64,000 nucleotides of DNA from Burkholderiales bacterium (GTDB taxonomy: Bacteria; Pseudomonadota; Gammaproteobacteria; Burkholderiales; SG8-41). Positions 26,901 through 36,793 of this stretch are shown here, one piece after another. How positions within the stretch are numbered: position 1 is the stretch's first letter; every line of letters begins with the position of its first letter. Both the position numbers and the translations under genes were made by a program. The notes below the pieces were generated by a model. The model ran no database searches. It worked only from the letters and a program-made list of their open reading frames with translations, and was not told where the DNA came from. The stretch lies in NCBI GenBank assembly GCA_022841375.1, contig JALHRQ010000011.1, forward strand, positions 53,603 through 117,602. Direction: 5' to 3'.

Positions 26901-27650
26901 CTATGAAATGGTGACGTTGTGGGTCAACTTCGGTGTGTCCGAATTGCCTTCAAAGATCCGCACCTGCAGCCCTTTCACCGTGGCATGGGGCGGAATCCGG
27001 AACAATCCTTCTACGCGCTGAAACAGCTTGAAATTGACCTGATACTCTTTCGCCGCATCAGCACGCCCGGATTCGGGCAACATCAGGGTCACTTTACGAC
27101 CATCCTGTTGCAGGTTCAATACAAACTGCAGCCGGCCATGAAACTCCTTGGCGCGCTCTCCCGCCTGCACCAGCAGCAGCTGATAGCGATATTCCCCCGG
27201 CACTGACTCGGGAATCATGCGAAAACGGTTGACGCTGATGGAACCGTCTTTACCGGTGGCCGTAAGAGATTGAAAAAAGGCGAGATCCTCCTTCAACGTC
27301 GCGTTCTCCTGCGCCAGCGCCTTGACCTGTTTCGCCAGATCACCGTAAGTCGCGCGTTCGATCTGCAACTGGCGCTCGGCTGCCGCCGTACGCGCATTGA
27401 GTTCCGCCAGTTCAGTCTGCTGGCGGCGCACGGTTTCATCCAGCTGCTCGCGCAGTTTGGACGCCTCGCCCTTGCGGAATCCGGCGTATTCCAGTCCGAA
27501 GTCATAAGTAAACCAGGCCACGCCGCAAGTGCCCGCGACGATTACAACCATACCCATCCAGCGCCAGTACCACGGCATGTGCGGACGCACCGACAACTGC
27601 GGCGCATCAATGCCGAACCGGCGCAAAAATGTTTTGAGCTTGCGGTTCAT
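26901..27650 (-). CDS. membrane protein with coiled coil, DUF6776-like
   Basis: A 249-residue protein with one membrane helix (about residues 30-50, WRWMGMVVIVAGTCGVAWF), a coiled coil (about residues 60-120, rich in Glu, Gln, Leu and Ala) and a C-terminal beta-rich domain beginning SISVNRFRMIPESVPGEYRY. I recognise it as the uncharacterised protein usually found between argC and bactofilin in betaproteobacteria. A bactofilin partner or envelope role is inferred from context only. It starts four bases past argC. Confidence 0.8.
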   Translation of the reverse strand: MNRKLKTFLRRFGIDAPQLSVRPHMPWYWRWMGMVVIVAGTCGVAWFTYDFGLEYAGFRKGEASKLREQLDETVRRQQTELAELNARTAAAERQLQIERATYGDLAKQVKALAQENATLKEDLAFFQSLTATGKDGSISVNRFRMIPESVPGEYRYQLLLVQAGERAKEFHGRLQFVLNLQQDGRKVTLMLPESGRADAAKEYQVNFKLFQRVEGLFRIPPHATVKGLQVRIFEGNSDTPKLTHNVTIS

Positions 27651-27654
27651 GCCG

Positions 27655-28695
27655 TTACGGCAGCAACGCGACCTGTTTGAGACCGGCGTCTTCGTCCAGC
27701 CCGAACATCAGGTTCATGTTCTGCACGGCCTGGCCGGCCGCGCCCTTGACCAGGTTGTCAATCACCGACAGCACGACCACCGTGTTGCCGCCCTGCGGGC
27801 GATGCACGGCGATGCGGCAGTGATTGGCACCGCGCACCGAACGTGTCTCGGGATGACTGCCGGCCGGCATCACGTCGACGAAGGCTTCGCCGGCGTAACG
27901 CTTTTCGTAAAGCGCCTGCAGATCGACTTGCTTCGTCAGCTGCGCATACAGCGTGGCATGGATGCCGCGGATCATCGGCGTCAGATGCGGCACAAACACC
28001 AGGCTCACGTCCCGGCCTGCGGCGCGCGCCAGCCCCTGCGCAATCTCCGGATGATGACGATGGCCGGGAACGCCGTAGGCCTTGAAGTTATCGGACGCCT
28101 CGGCGTGCAGGATATGGGTTTCAGCTTTGCGGCCCGCACCCGACACGCCGGATTTGGCATCGGCAATCAGATGATCAAGATCGACACAGCCAGCCTCCAG
28201 TAGCGGTAAAAAGCCCAACTGCACGGCGGTCGGATAACAGCCCGGATTGGCGATGACGCGTGCCTTGCGGATCTGCTCGCGGTTGACTTCGGGCAGGGCA
28301 TACACCGCCTCGGCCACCAGTTCCGGGCAGGCGTGTTTCATCTTGTACCAATGCTCCCACATGGCAACGTCACGGATGCGGAAATCAGCGGCGAGATCGA
28401 CAATGCGCACGCCGGCATCAACCAGCGCGCGTGCTTCCTGCATCGCCACGCCGTTGGGTGTGGCAAAAAAAACGACATCACATTTATCGAGGCCCGCGGC
28501 AGCCGGTTCGCTGAATTTCAGATCGACATGGCCGCGCAAATTCGGAAACATCTCCGCAACCGCCATACCGGCTTCCTTGCGCGAAGTAATCGCACGCAGT
28601 TCGCTGTGCGGATGCTGCGCCAGCAGTCTCAGCAGTTCAACACCGGTATACCCGGTGCCCCCGACGATGCCAACCTTGATGGTCTTCCCAGTCAT
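27655..28695 (-). CDS. argC: N-acetyl-gamma-glutamyl-phosphate reductase
   Basis: A 346-residue NADPH enzyme of arginine synthesis that reduces N-acetylglutamyl phosphate to the semialdehyde. It has the nucleotide-binding start [19 protein letters not shown] and the catalytic Cys in [30 protein letters not shown] and [14 protein letters not shown] complete the family pattern. It leads the run argC, DUF6776-like, bactofilin, erpA on the minus strand, the usual betaproteobacterial order. Confidence 0.96.
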   Translation of the reverse strand: MTGKTIKVGIVGGTGYTGVELLRLLAQHPHSELRAITSRKEAGMAVAEMFPNLRGHVDLKFSEPAAAGLDKCDVVFFATPNGVAMQEARALVDAGVRIVDLAADFRIRDVAMWEHWYKMKHACPELVAEAVYALPEVNREQIRKARVIANPGCYPTAVQLGFLPLLEAGCVDLDHLIADAKSGVSGAGRKAETHILHAEASDNFKAYGVPGHRHHPEIAQGLARAAGRDVSLVFVPHLTPMIRGIHATLYAQLTKQVDLQALYEKRYAGEAFVDVMPAGSHPETRSVRGANHCRIAVHRPQGGNTVVVLSVIDNLVKGAAGQAVQNMNLMFGLDEDAGLKQVALLP

Positions 28696-28784
28696 GCGCT
28701 GCTCCCTCTCTAACCGGCCAAAACAGCTGATTCAAACGTCGTGCTGCGGCGACCGCACCACAGCGATATTCCCGCCAGAGACGA

Positions 28785-28808
28785 CAAAGCCGCCCTGAGG
28801 CGGCCTTG
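28785..28808 (-). terminator. possible terminator after rpsI
   Basis: The minus strand can form a 9-pair stem (AAGGCCGCC with GGCGGCTTT, one G-U pair, 4-base loop) 28 bases after the S9 stop. It is followed by GTCGTC rather than a T-run, so the call is weak. Confidence 0.4.
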
Positions 28809-28835
28809 TCCGAACTTCGGTTCTTCCAGAACGCG

Positions 28836-29231
28836 TTAACGCTTGGAGAACTGCTTACGCCGCCGCGCTTTGCGCAAACCGACTTTTTTGCGCTCCACTT
28901 CGCGGGCGTCGCGCGTCACCAGGCCTGCTTTACGCAGCACCGGCTTCAGCGTTTCGTCATAATCAATCAGCGCACGGGTGATGCCATGGCGCACCGCGCC
29001 GGCCTGGCCGGACTCGCCGCCGCCGGTCACGTTGACGGCGATGTCAAAGCTGTCGAGCTTTTCGATCAGCACCAGCGGCTGGCGCACAACCATGCGACCG
29101 GTCTCACGCGAGAAAAATTCGTCCACCGGCTTGCCGTTGACGACAATGCTGCCCTTGCCGGGCTTGAGGAACACTCGGGCCACTGCACTTTTGCGGCGGC
29201 CGGTGCCGTAGTTCTTTTGAACTGCTGCCAT
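28836..29231 (-). CDS. rpsI: 30S ribosomal protein S9
   Basis: A 131-residue ribosomal protein. It shows the S9 pattern [18 protein letters not shown] near the start and the basic C-terminal tail [14 protein letters not shown], whose last residues contact P-site tRNA. It lies 12 bases after rplM in the universal L13-S9 operon. Confidence 0.98.
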   Translation of the reverse strand: MAAVQKNYGTGRRKSAVARVFLKPGKGSIVVNGKPVDEFFSRETGRMVVRQPLVLIEKLDSFDIAVNVTGGGESGQAGAVRHGITRALIDYDETLKPVLRKAGLVTRDAREVERKKVGLRKARRRKQFSKR

Positions 29232-29243
29232 GGTGTCTTATTC

Positions 29244-29672
29244 CTAGATTTCGAGGGTCTTGGGCTGCTGCGCGGTATGCGGGTGATCCGTACCGGCATA
29301 GGCCTTCATCTTTTTCAGCATCGCGTAGCCCAGGGGTCCCTTGGGCAACATGCCTTTGACGGCCTTCTCAAGGACGCGCGCCGGATGTTTGGCCTGCATC
29401 TTCTCGAAGTTGGTCGTGTACAGGCCGCCGGGATAACCGCTGTGACGGTGATACACCTTGTCCTTGGCCTTGTTGCCGGTGACGCGCAGTTTTTCAACAT
29501 TGACCACGACGATGAAATCGCCGGTGTCGATGTGACGCGTGAATTCAGGCTTGTGCTTGCCACGCAGGCGATGCGCGATTTGGGAGGCGAGGCGGCCCAG
29601 CACTTTGTCGGAAGCATCGACAATGTACCAGTCGCGGGTCACTTCGCTCGGTTTTGCGGAATAGGTCTTCAT
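29244..29672 (-). CDS. rplM: 50S ribosomal protein L13
   Basis: A 142-residue early-assembly protein of the large subunit. It begins [19 protein letters not shown] and includes [20 protein letters not shown] and the signature [19 protein letters not shown]. The ATG at 29672 has AGGAA upstream; the frame extends upstream without conservation. A strong promoter lies about 40 bases before the start. Confidence 0.98.
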   Translation of the reverse strand: MKTYSAKPSEVTRDWYIVDASDKVLGRLASQIAHRLRGKHKPEFTRHIDTGDFIVVVNVEKLRVTGNKAKDKVYHRHSGYPGGLYTTNFEKMQAKHPARVLEKAVKGMLPKGPLGYAMLKKMKAYAGTDHPHTAQQPKTLEI

Positions 29673-29712
29673 GCTTGTTCCTGCGTGTTCTTGGCGTTCA
29701 GGGAAACCGCGA

Positions 29713-29742
29713 ATTCTATGGGAAATCAAGTGGATGTGTCAA
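29713..29742 (-). promoter_or_regulatory. sigma-70 promoter of rplM-rpsI
   Basis: On the minus strand TTGACA (29742-29737) and TAGAAT (29718-29713) are separated by 18 bases. The predicted transcript starts about 33 bases before the rplM ATG, leaving a short leader with no obvious structure. Confidence 0.85.
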
Positions 29743-29817
29743 ACTGCTGTACTGCAACAAAAAGCGCGGTCAGCGCTCAGGGCTCTGTAGAATTCCATTT
29801 AAAAACATTAAGTTACG

Positions 29818-30585
29818 ATGATTTCCTGGCTGATAACCAACACCTTGACCGCTTTGCTGATCCCACCGGGATTACTTTTTATCGCGCTGGCCGCCGGCCT
29901 TGTATTACAGCGCAGCCGTCCGCGAACCGGCCGGGGGTTGCTGGTTGCCGGCACCACCGGTCTCTATTTGCTGTCAATGCCGCTGACCGGAACCTTCCTG
30001 TTGCAGCAATGGGAAACCAAACCTGGCACGGCGCCCGCATCACCGTCGGCACAGGCCATTGTGGTGCTGGGCGGAGGTCGGTATCCCGACGCACCCGAAT
30101 ACAGCGGCGACACCGTATCTTCGTCGACGCTGGTGCGACTGCGCTACGCCGCCCTTCTTCATCGCCAGACCGGACTGCCCCTATTGGTTAGCGGCGGGAG
30201 TCCCGACGGCAGCAAAATCAACGAAGCCGAGCTCATGGCGCAGACGCTGGAACAGGCATTCCGGGTACCGGTGCGCTGGCGCGAAGGGCGTTCGGCCAAT
30301 ACGCTGGAAAATGCGCGGCTGAGCCGGGAAACGCTCGCCCATGAAAACATCCGCCGTGTCTATCTGGTCACCCACGCCTGGCACATGCCGCGCTCGCTCA
30401 TGGTTTTTGAAGACGCAGGATTTGAAGTCATTCCGGCACCGACGGCACACGCCACCGGCGAGACCGCGGGACTGACCGTGCTGGATTTTCTGCCGAACAT
30501 CACCGGTCTGCGCGACAGTGCGATTTTTTTCCACGAGGCCATCGGTCTGGTCTGGTATCGTTTGCGCCTGCTCGCGCAAGGCTGA
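29818..30585 (+). CDS. YdcF/ElyC family protein (DUF218)
   Basis: A 255-residue protein with two N-terminal membrane helices (TALLIPPGLLFIALAAGLVL and LLVAGTTGLYLLSMPL) and a DUF218 domain: AIVVLGGGRYPDAPEY, LPLLVSGGSPDG, EGRSANTLENARLSRETL and VYLVTHAWHMPRSLMVFEDA. ElyC and SanA relatives affect peptidoglycan or envelope integrity in enterobacteria; the reaction is unknown. It is divergent from rplM and lies 11 bases before the OsmC gene. Confidence 0.9.
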   Translation: MISWLITNTLTALLIPPGLLFIALAAGLVLQRSRPRTGRGLLVAGTTGLYLLSMPLTGTFLLQQWETKPGTAPASPSAQAIVVLGGGRYPDAPEYSGDTVSSSTLVRLRYAALLHRQTGLPLLVSGGSPDGSKINEAELMAQTLEQAFRVPVRWREGRSANTLENARLSRETLAHENIRRVYLVTHAWHMPRSLMVFEDAGFEVIPAPTAHATGETAGLTVLDFLPNITGLRDSAIFFHEAIGLVWYRLRLLAQG

Positions 30586-30596
30586 CGGGAGATTTC

Positions 30597-31022
30597 ATGA
30601 AAGCACGCATCAAGTGGGTTGAAAACGTTTCATTCATCGCTGAATCCGGCAGTGGCCATGCCTTTTTGATGGACGGCGCACCGGAAGGCGGCGGCCGCAA
30701 TCTGGGACCCCGGCCGATGGAAGTGGTATTGATGGGCACCGGCGGATGCACCGCCTACGACGTGGTGCACATCCTGCGCAAGTCACGCGCGCCGGTGACC
30801 GATTGTGTGGTCGAAATCGATGCTGAACGCGCCGAGGAAGACCCCAAAGTCTTCACCAAAATCCATTTCCATTTTATCGTCACCGGCAACGGACTGAAAC
30901 CGGCGCAGGTCGAGCGTGCAGTCCATCTGACGGCGGAAAAATACTGCTCGGCGTCGATCATGCTCGGCAAGACCGCCGCCATCACCCACGACTTCGAAAT
31001 CCGCGAAACGGCCGCGGCCTGA
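30597..31022 (+). CDS. OsmC family protein
   Basis: A 141-residue OsmC-fold protein. It has one conserved Cys in VVLMGTGGCTAYDVVHILRK and the second in AEKYCSASIMLGKTA, the pair that reduces organic hydroperoxides in this family. The spacing fits the YhfA-like branch rather than Ohr. GGGAG precedes the ATG at 30597. It converges on coq7. Confidence 0.92.
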   Translation: MKARIKWVENVSFIAESGSGHAFLMDGAPEGGGRNLGPRPMEVVLMGTGGCTAYDVVHILRKSRAPVTDCVVEIDAERAEEDPKVFTKIHFHFIVTGNGLKPAQVERAVHLTAEKYCSASIMLGKTAAITHDFEIRETAAA

Positions 31023-31035
31023 GCCGGAACTGCGG

Positions 31036-31662
31036 CTACAGAATGTAGGCCGCTCCAGTCATCACTTTCGATGAAACCTGCATGGCCGTCTTGACCGGCG
31101 CCGGCAGTTCGGTGCCGCCATGTTCCAGCGCGGTGGTGGCGTGACGCGCTTCGTCATCACGCATCTGCTCGACGATCGCCCGGCTTTTTTGATCGGCTTC
31201 CGGCAGTCGGCCCAGATGGCCTTCGAGGTGACGCACGACCTGACGTTCGGTTTCCGCAAGAAAGCCCAGGTTCCATTTGTCGCCCAGTAAACCCGCCGCG
31301 GCGCCGATGGCAAATGAGCCGGCATACCACAACGGATTGAGCAGGCTCTTGCGGCCGCCCAGTTCGTTGATGCGGCGTTCGGTCCACGCCAGATGTTCGG
31401 TTTCCTCCTGCGCCGCCTGCTCCAGCGCAGCGCGGGCGCCGCTGTCGCGCGCCGTCATGGCCTGCCCCTGATACAGCGCCTGCGCGCAGATTTCACCACT
31501 GTGGTTGACGCGCATCAGCGCAGCGGCCTGCGCACGTTGCGCCGCATCCATCTCCGCTTCGGGCAAACCCTCACCGGGAATCGGCCGCACGCTGCGCGCC
31601 TGCGCAAATACCGTGCGCAGGCCCTTGTCGAAACCGATAATCAGATCGTCAATACGCAGCAT
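31036..31662 (-). CDS. coq7: demethoxyubiquinone hydroxylase Coq7
   Basis: A 208-residue di-iron oxygenase that hydroxylates 2-octaprenyl-3-methyl-6-methoxybenzoquinol in ubiquinone synthesis. The carboxylate-bridged di-iron ligands are visible as Glu in [15 protein letters not shown], ExxH in [11 protein letters not shown], Glu in [13 protein letters not shown] and ExxH in [11 protein letters not shown]. It lies 16 bases past trpC; whether it shares the trp transcript is uncertain. Confidence 0.96.
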   Translation of the reverse strand: MLRIDDLIIGFDKGLRTVFAQARSVRPIPGEGLPEAEMDAAQRAQAAALMRVNHSGEICAQALYQGQAMTARDSGARAALEQAAQEETEHLAWTERRINELGGRKSLLNPLWYAGSFAIGAAAGLLGDKWNLGFLAETERQVVRHLEGHLGRLPEADQKSRAIVEQMRDDEARHATTALEHGGTELPAPVKTAMQVSSKVMTGAAYIL

Positions 31663-31678
31663 TTCAGTCCACCTTGTT

Positions 31679-32476
31679 TCAAGTCATTTTCCCGAACAAC
31701 CGTTCCAGTTCCGCGCCGGGATCGGGTGCGCGCATGAACGCTTCGCCGACCAGGAAACCATACACCTGATGCGCCCGCATCCGCGTGACATCCTCGGGCT
31801 TCAGGATACCGCTTTCGGTGATGACAAGCCGGTCATCCGTAATTTTCGCGAGCAACCCGAGTGTCGTGTCGAGCTTGGTTTCGAACGTGCGCAGATTACG
31901 GTTGTTAATGCCGATCAAAGGCGTCTTCAAACGCAATGCGGTTTCCAGTTCTGCGCCGTCATGCACTTCGACCAGCACCGACAGGCCGAGTTCGATGGCG
32001 ACAGCCTCAAGTTCGCTCAATTTATCCGGAGACAACGCGGCCACGATCAGCAGAATGCAGTCTGCCCCGGCCGCACGGGCTTCATAGATCTGATACGGGT
32101 CCATCATGAAGTCCTTGCGCAGCACCGGTAGCTTGCATGCGCCGCGCGCGGCTTTCAGGTCATCGAGCTTGCCCTGGAAAAACTGGCGGTCGGTCAGTAC
32201 CGACAGGCAGGCGGCGCCATGACGTTCATAACTGGCGGCAATCGCCGCCGGATCGAACGGCTCGCGCAGCACACCCTTGCTCGGGCTGGCCTTCTTGACC
32301 TCGGCAATCACCGCTGATCGTCCTGCGGCAATTCTTGAACGCATCGCGCCGGCAAAATCGCGGGCCGGCGCAGCCGCGCGCGCCGCCGACTGCACCAGCG
32401 CCAGTGACACCTGTGCCTGCGCTGCGGCGATTTCCTCGGCCTTGACGGCGAGGATGCGTTGCAGGATGTCAGCCAT
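31679..32476 (-). CDS. trpC: indole-3-glycerol phosphate synthase
   Basis: A 265-residue TIM-barrel enzyme closing the indole ring of CdRP in tryptophan synthesis. It begins [19 protein letters not shown] and has the catalytic Lys/Glu segment [18 protein letters not shown], then [35 protein letters not shown] and VITESGI. The start overlaps the trpD stop by eight bases, indicating translational coupling. Confidence 0.97.
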   Translation of the reverse strand: MADILQRILAVKAEEIAAAQAQVSLALVQSAARAAAPARDFAGAMRSRIAAGRSAVIAEVKKASPSKGVLREPFDPAAIAASYERHGAACLSVLTDRQFFQGKLDDLKAARGACKLPVLRKDFMMDPYQIYEARAAGADCILLIVAALSPDKLSELEAVAIELGLSVLVEVHDGAELETALRLKTPLIGINNRNLRTFETKLDTTLGLLAKITDDRLVITESGILKPEDVTRMRAHQVYGFLVGEAFMRAPDPGAELERLFGKMT

Positions 32477-33491
32477 GGCTCTGCGTGAACGCGACGAATT
32501 GATCGAGCTTTTTGCGCGCGGCCCCGCTGGCAATTGCTGCCAGCGCCTGCTGCACGCCGTCCACCATCGTCGTCGCCTTGCCGGCGATGTAGATGCTGGC
32601 GCCGGCGTTCAGCGCAACGATGTCCCGCGCCGCACCGTCCTTGTTGTCCAGCGCGCCGAGCAGCATGTCGCGCGACTGCTCGACGCCGTCGACACGGATC
32701 GCCGCGTTGTTGTGGGTTTTCAGACCGACGTCCGCCGGCGCCACCATGTATTCACGCACCGCGCCGTCCTTCAGTTCACCCACCGCCGTCGGACCGCTGA
32801 TCGACAGTTCGTCCAACCCTTCCAGACCATGCACGATCATCACCCGGCGGCTGCCCAGACGATGCAATACGCGCGCCTGGATGCCAACGAGGTCGGGATG
32901 AAACACACCCATCACCTGCTGCCTGGCGCCGGCGGGATTGGTCAGCGGACCGAGAATATTGAAAATCGTTTTTACGCCCAGTTCGCGGCGCACCGGCGCG
33001 GCATGTTTCATCGCGCTGTGGTGATTTGGCGCGAACATGAAGCCGATGCCGGTTTCTGAGATCGACTGCGCAACAGCCTCAGGCTTCAGGTTGATGTTGG
33101 CACCGAGCAGTTCCAGCACGTCGGCGCTGCCTGACTTGCTGGAAACCGAACGTCCGCCGTGTTTGGCGATTTTTGCGCCAGCCGCCGCCGCGACGAACAT
33201 CGCTGCCGTTGACACGTTGAAGGTATGTGCTGAGTCACCGCCGGTGCCGCAGGTGTCGATCAGCTCCGGCACGTCAGGAACCGGCACCTGGGTGGCGAAT
33301 TCACGCATAACGGTGGCCGCGGCGGCGATTTCGCCGATGGTTTCCTTTTTCACGCGCAGGCCGGCGACCAGTGCGGCAATCAGCACCGGCGATACTTCGC
33401 CGCTCATGATCTGCCGCATCAGCGACAGCATTTCATCGTGGAATATCTCGCGGTGCTCAATGATGCGCGTCAGCGCTTCCTGCGGTTTCAT
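32469..33491 (-). CDS. trpD: anthranilate phosphoribosyltransferase
   Basis: A 340-residue enzyme joining anthranilate to PRPP. The PRPP-binding motif [18 protein letters not shown] is followed by [20 protein letters not shown] and later [15 protein letters not shown]. The start overlaps the trpG stop by four bases. In this genome the Gln amidotransferase is a separate protein and not fused to trpD. Confidence 0.97.
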   Translation of the reverse strand: MKPQEALTRIIEHREIFHDEMLSLMRQIMSGEVSPVLIAALVAGLRVKKETIGEIAAAATVMREFATQVPVPDVPELIDTCGTGGDSAHTFNVSTAAMFVAAAAGAKIAKHGGRSVSSKSGSADVLELLGANINLKPEAVAQSISETGIGFMFAPNHHSAMKHAAPVRRELGVKTIFNILGPLTNPAGARQQVMGVFHPDLVGIQARVLHRLGSRRVMIVHGLEGLDELSISGPTAVGELKDGAVREYMVAPADVGLKTHNNAAIRVDGVEQSRDMLLGALDNKDGAARDIVALNAGASIYIAGKATTMVDGVQQALAAIASGAARKKLDQFVAFTQSHG

Positions 33492-34060
33492 CGCGGAGCT
33501 TCCTCCAGAAAATTCTTCAGCATCTGATGCCCATGCTCGGTGAGAATCGACTCGGGGTGGAACTGCACGCCCTCAACCGCCAGTGTCTTGTGGCGCACGC
33601 CCATGATTTCTCCGTCTTCGGTCCATGCGGTCACCGACAGGCAATCCGGCAGGCTCGCGCGCTCGATCACCAGCGAGTGATAACGCGTCGCCGAAAACGG
33701 CTGCGGCAGGCCGCGGAACACCCCCGCGCCCTCGTGCTGGATCAACGAAGTCTTGCCGTGCATCAACTGCTTCGCGTGAATGATCTTGCCGCCGAAGGCC
33801 TGACCAATGCTCTGGTGACCAAGACAGACACCGAGGATCGGGATCTTGCCGGAAAACGCCTTGATCGCCGGCACCGATACGCCGGCTTCATTCGGCGTAC
33901 AGGGCCCCGGCGACACCACGATGCGCGCCGGCTTCATTCGCGTGATGTCGTCGAGCGTGATTTCATCGTTGCGATGCACGGCCACTTCCTGGCCAAGCTC
34001 ACCGAAATACTGCACCAGGTTGTAGGTGAAGGAGTCGTAATTGTCGATCATGAGCAGCAT
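33488..34060 (-). CDS. trpG: anthranilate synthase component II (glutamine amidotransferase)
   Basis: A 190-residue class I amidotransferase supplying ammonia to TrpE and probably also to PabB. It begins [19 protein letters not shown]; the catalytic Cys is in [16 protein letters not shown] and the His-Glu pair in [14 protein letters not shown]. Two ATG codons and a GTG lie in a row; I choose 34060 because AGGAGG is five bases away. That ribosome binding site begins directly after the stop of the inserted glycosyltransferase gene. Confidence 0.96.
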   Translation of the reverse strand: MLLMIDNYDSFTYNLVQYFGELGQEVAVHRNDEITLDDITRMKPARIVVSPGPCTPNEAGVSVPAIKAFSGKIPILGVCLGHQSIGQAFGGKIIHAKQLMHGKTSLIQHEGAGVFRGLPQPFSATRYHSLVIERASLPDCLSVTAWTEDGEIMGVRHKTLAVEGVQFHPESILTEHGHQMLKNFLEEAPR

Positions 34061-34074
34061 CATCACCTCCTAAC

Positions 34075-35187
34075 CTAAAGACCAAGCACATTAAATGCTT
34101 GATCAACGTTTTCCAAAGACACCCAAAAATCGGCATCCATTGGGCTTACACCTTTTTGGATTTCTGGACGACATGCGATTTGCACAATTCGTTGCTGCAA
34201 AGCTCCCGCTATGGCCGGACTGACGTTCATTTTGCCTTTGTGCGATATGAACTCAATTACCCCCGCACCTTGGGGGGCAAACATGATCATGCTCATGCCG
34301 GCCCCAATTGGCCCCATGATGACCTCTGCAGATCTGGCGATACTTATTTGTTCAGCCACCGAAATCGAACCCGGATCTATAACTTCAAATCCCTTGCCTT
34401 TAATAAATTTCAGTAACTCCTCCTCGTTCAGCAATTTTCGCCACTTTGCACCTTTCCGCCCTATATAAATGCGTCGCCCGGCATTTCCGGAATTATTTTC
34501 TTTAATTCCCAGCTTGTGTCGAATAAAACGAACCGCCGGTGGAGCCCAATACAAATACTTCTCCCCGGCCAGACCACAAAACGGCATGATTGGGGCCCAA
34601 AGGGTACGAAACCGCGCTATGCGCCCCCTTCGTATTCGTAATATTTTCGAATCATCAAATCCCGCAAGTGCCAGACATTCGAGTTGGTTTTTTGTTATAT
34701 CCTCGCCAACAATAAGGGGGATGCCGTTTGTCGCCGGTACCAGGGAAGTCAGCGCAAGTCTTGCAAAGTGATTCAACATCCAATGACCAAAATTCCCTAC
34801 ATTTCCGATCAATACCCCCGAGTCGTAATCGTCAATACCTGAAAATCGCCCACTAAGCTCAGTTTCATAAACAGTAATGTTTTCCGGATCTTCACCATTA
34901 ATTATTTTCTTAAAACTATTGGGGTTGTGAACAAAAAAGTTCAAGGAAGCAACACCTTCTTGGTTGACTGGAATAAATGTAAGGCCGAAAACCCGCCCCC
35001 CTTCAATTCGCGCCATTAATGGCCGCATCCAATCTCTGGGATTTTGCTCCAAAGCAGTAACATTGGTGGGCGGAACCATGCGTTCCATGGCTAAGCCGTT
35101 CAAGGCTAATTCTGAAAGTGGTTCTTCTTTGTAACAATCAAACGGTACCGCAACCAGCTTACATTTCTCAGTTAGTGCCGTTGCCAT
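34075..35187 (-). CDS. GT61 (DUF563)-type glycosyltransferase inserted between trpE and trpG
   Basis: A 370-residue protein that I assign to the DUF563/GT61 family, which includes capsule and O-antigen glycosyltransferases. Supporting segments are YDSGVLIGNVGNFGHWMLNH, AGRRIYIGRKGAKWRKLLNE, and near the C-terminus SVAEQISIARSAEVIMGPIG with AGMSMIMFAPQGAGVIEFI, the family's nucleotide-sugar region. No signal peptide is seen. It is clearly AT-richer than its neighbours by eye, with AAT, ATA and TTA codons that are rare around it. Its ATG touches the trpE stop (TAAATG) and its stop lies 15 bases before the trpG ATG. It is not a tryptophan gene; it looks like a late, horizontally acquired insertion using the operon's transcription. 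Confidence 0.82.
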   Translation of the reverse strand: MATALTEKCKLVAVPFDCYKEEPLSELALNGLAMERMVPPTNVTALEQNPRDWMRPLMARIEGGRVFGLTFIPVNQEGVASLNFFVHNPNSFKKIINGEDPENITVYETELSGRFSGIDDYDSGVLIGNVGNFGHWMLNHFARLALTSLVPATNGIPLIVGEDITKNQLECLALAGFDDSKILRIRRGRIARFRTLWAPIMPFCGLAGEKYLYWAPPAVRFIRHKLGIKENNSGNAGRRIYIGRKGAKWRKLLNEEELLKFIKGKGFEVIDPGSISVAEQISIARSAEVIMGPIGAGMSMIMFAPQGAGVIEFISHKGKMNVSPAIAGALQQRIVQIACRPEIQKGVSPMDADFWVSLENVDQAFNVLGL

Positions 35188-36684
35188 TTAAGACTGCCGG
35201 TCTTCTTGCGGGAGTCGAGTATCAAGGCCGGCTTCGGCCATTTCCGCCGCCCGCAACAGCGCTCGCGCCTTGTTCTGCGTTTCCTGCCATTCGGCCTCAG
35301 GCTGCGAATCAGCAACCACGCCGCCGCCCGCCTGCACATGCAGTCGGCCGTCCTTGACCACCGCGGTGCGTAGCGCGATCGCCACGTCCATGTTGCCGTG
35401 GAAGCCGAGATAACCGACAGCACCGGCATAAATGCAGCGTTTGACCGGCTCCAGTTCGTCGATAATTTCCATCGCGCGCACTTTTGGCGCTCCGGACACG
35501 GTGCCTGCCGGGAACGTCGCGCGCAGCACGTCAATCGCATTCAGTCCCGGTTTCAGCCGCGCCTCGACATTGGACACGATGTGCATCACGTGGGAATAAC
35601 GTTCAATCACCATCTGCTCGGTGACGCGCACGCTACCGGTCTGCGCGACACGGCCGGCATCGTTGCGACCGAGATCGACCAGCATGATGTGTTCGGCGCG
35701 TTCTTTGGCGTCGGCCAGCAGCTCCTCCGCCAGCGCGGCATCTTCTTCCGGCGTCGCACCGCGGCGGCGGGTGCCGGCGATCGGCCGCACGGTCACGGTG
35801 TCACCTTCAAGCCGCGCAAGAATCTCGGGCGACGCGCCGACGACGTTGAAGTCGCCGCAGTCGAAATAGAACATGTACGGCGACGGGTTCAGCGTGCGCA
35901 GCGCGCGATACAGCGACAGCGGTGTCGCGTGAAAGGGCTTGCTCATGCGCTGCGACGGCACCACCTGCATGATGTCGCCTTCGAAAATATAATGCTTGGC
36001 GCGATCCACCGCCTTGTAATAGGCCGCCTCGCCAAATCCGGATACCGCAGGCTCCGACTTTGTCGGCAGGCTTTCCGGTAATTTGACCGGCGCGCGCAGT
36101 TTGGCCAGCAACTCGGAAAGCCGCTGGCGCGCGGCGGCGTAGGCGCCGGGCTTGCCCGGTTCGGCATAAACCACCAGCGAGAGTTTTCCCGACAGGTTGT
36201 CGACGATGGCGATTTCTTCCGACACCAGCAGCATGATGTCCGGCGTGCCCAGCTCATCGCGTTTGTTCGCGCCGCTGGCCAGCCGTTTCTCGATATAACG
36301 CACGGTGTCATAACCGAAATAACCGACCAGTCCGCCGCAGAATCGCGGCAGGCGCGGATCGGTGGCTACCTTGAAGCGCTGCAGGTATTGATCGACAAAA
36401 GTCAGCGGGTCTTCGGCGCGTTCGCGGGAAACCTCTTGGCCATCGGTGATTTCGATGCAGTCATAACCGCGCACTTCGATGCGGGTGCGCGCGGCGAGTC
36501 CGATGAAGGAATAACGGCCATGGCGTTCGCCGCCGACCACCGACTCCAGCAGATAGGTCTGGGGCTGGTTGGCGAGTTTGAGATAGATCGACAGGGGGGT
36601 GTCGAAATCCGCGTAGGTCTCGAGCACCAGCGGCACGCGGTTATAACCCGCTGCGGCGAGGCGATTGAATTCAGATTCGGTCAT
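35188..36684 (-). CDS. trpE: anthranilate synthase component I
   Basis: A 498-residue enzyme converting chorismate and ammonia to anthranilate. The N-terminal region has [18 protein letters not shown], near the Trp feedback site with its LLES element. The catalytic half shows [50 protein letters not shown] and [18 protein letters not shown]. The ATG at 36684 has GGAG six bases upstream. It is the first structural gene of the trp run. Confidence 0.97.
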   Translation of the reverse strand: MTESEFNRLAAAGYNRVPLVLETYADFDTPLSIYLKLANQPQTYLLESVVGGERHGRYSFIGLAARTRIEVRGYDCIEITDGQEVSRERAEDPLTFVDQYLQRFKVATDPRLPRFCGGLVGYFGYDTVRYIEKRLASGANKRDELGTPDIMLLVSEEIAIVDNLSGKLSLVVYAEPGKPGAYAAARQRLSELLAKLRAPVKLPESLPTKSEPAVSGFGEAAYYKAVDRAKHYIFEGDIMQVVPSQRMSKPFHATPLSLYRALRTLNPSPYMFYFDCGDFNVVGASPEILARLEGDTVTVRPIAGTRRRGATPEEDAALAEELLADAKERAEHIMLVDLGRNDAGRVAQTGSVRVTEQMVIERYSHVMHIVSNVEARLKPGLNAIDVLRATFPAGTVSGAPKVRAMEIIDELEPVKRCIYAGAVGYLGFHGNMDVAIALRTAVVKDGRLHVQAGGGVVADSQPEAEWQETQNKARALLRAAEMAEAGLDTRLPQEDRQS

Positions 36685-36736
36685 GTCTTGCTCCACGAAA
36701 AAAGTACGAAAGGGCGGTGCGGCGGCAAACGCGTGT

Positions 36737-36793
36737 TCAGCAACGCCAGCGCCAGGCTCCGGTCCGGATTTCGCACTTCATCGAGAGCAGCAT
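36737..36793 (-). CDS. possible Trp-codon leader peptide before trpE
   Basis: An 18-codon frame ([18 protein letters not shown]) starts directly after the gph stop (TAAATG) and ends 52 bases before trpE. It contains two Trp codons separated by one codon near its end, as expected of a transcription-attenuation leader. There is no strong ribosome binding site, so translation would have to be coupled to gph. A run of six T follows at 36695-36706 but I could not pair a convincing terminator stem. The call is tentative. Confidence 0.35.
   Translation of the reverse strand: MLLSMKCEIRTGAWRWRC

Noticed and set aside
34061..34066. Earlier trpG starts at the GTG and ATG upstream of 34060.
   Set aside because: They lie too close to, or on, the AGGAGG ribosome binding site; the ATG at 34060 has proper spacing.
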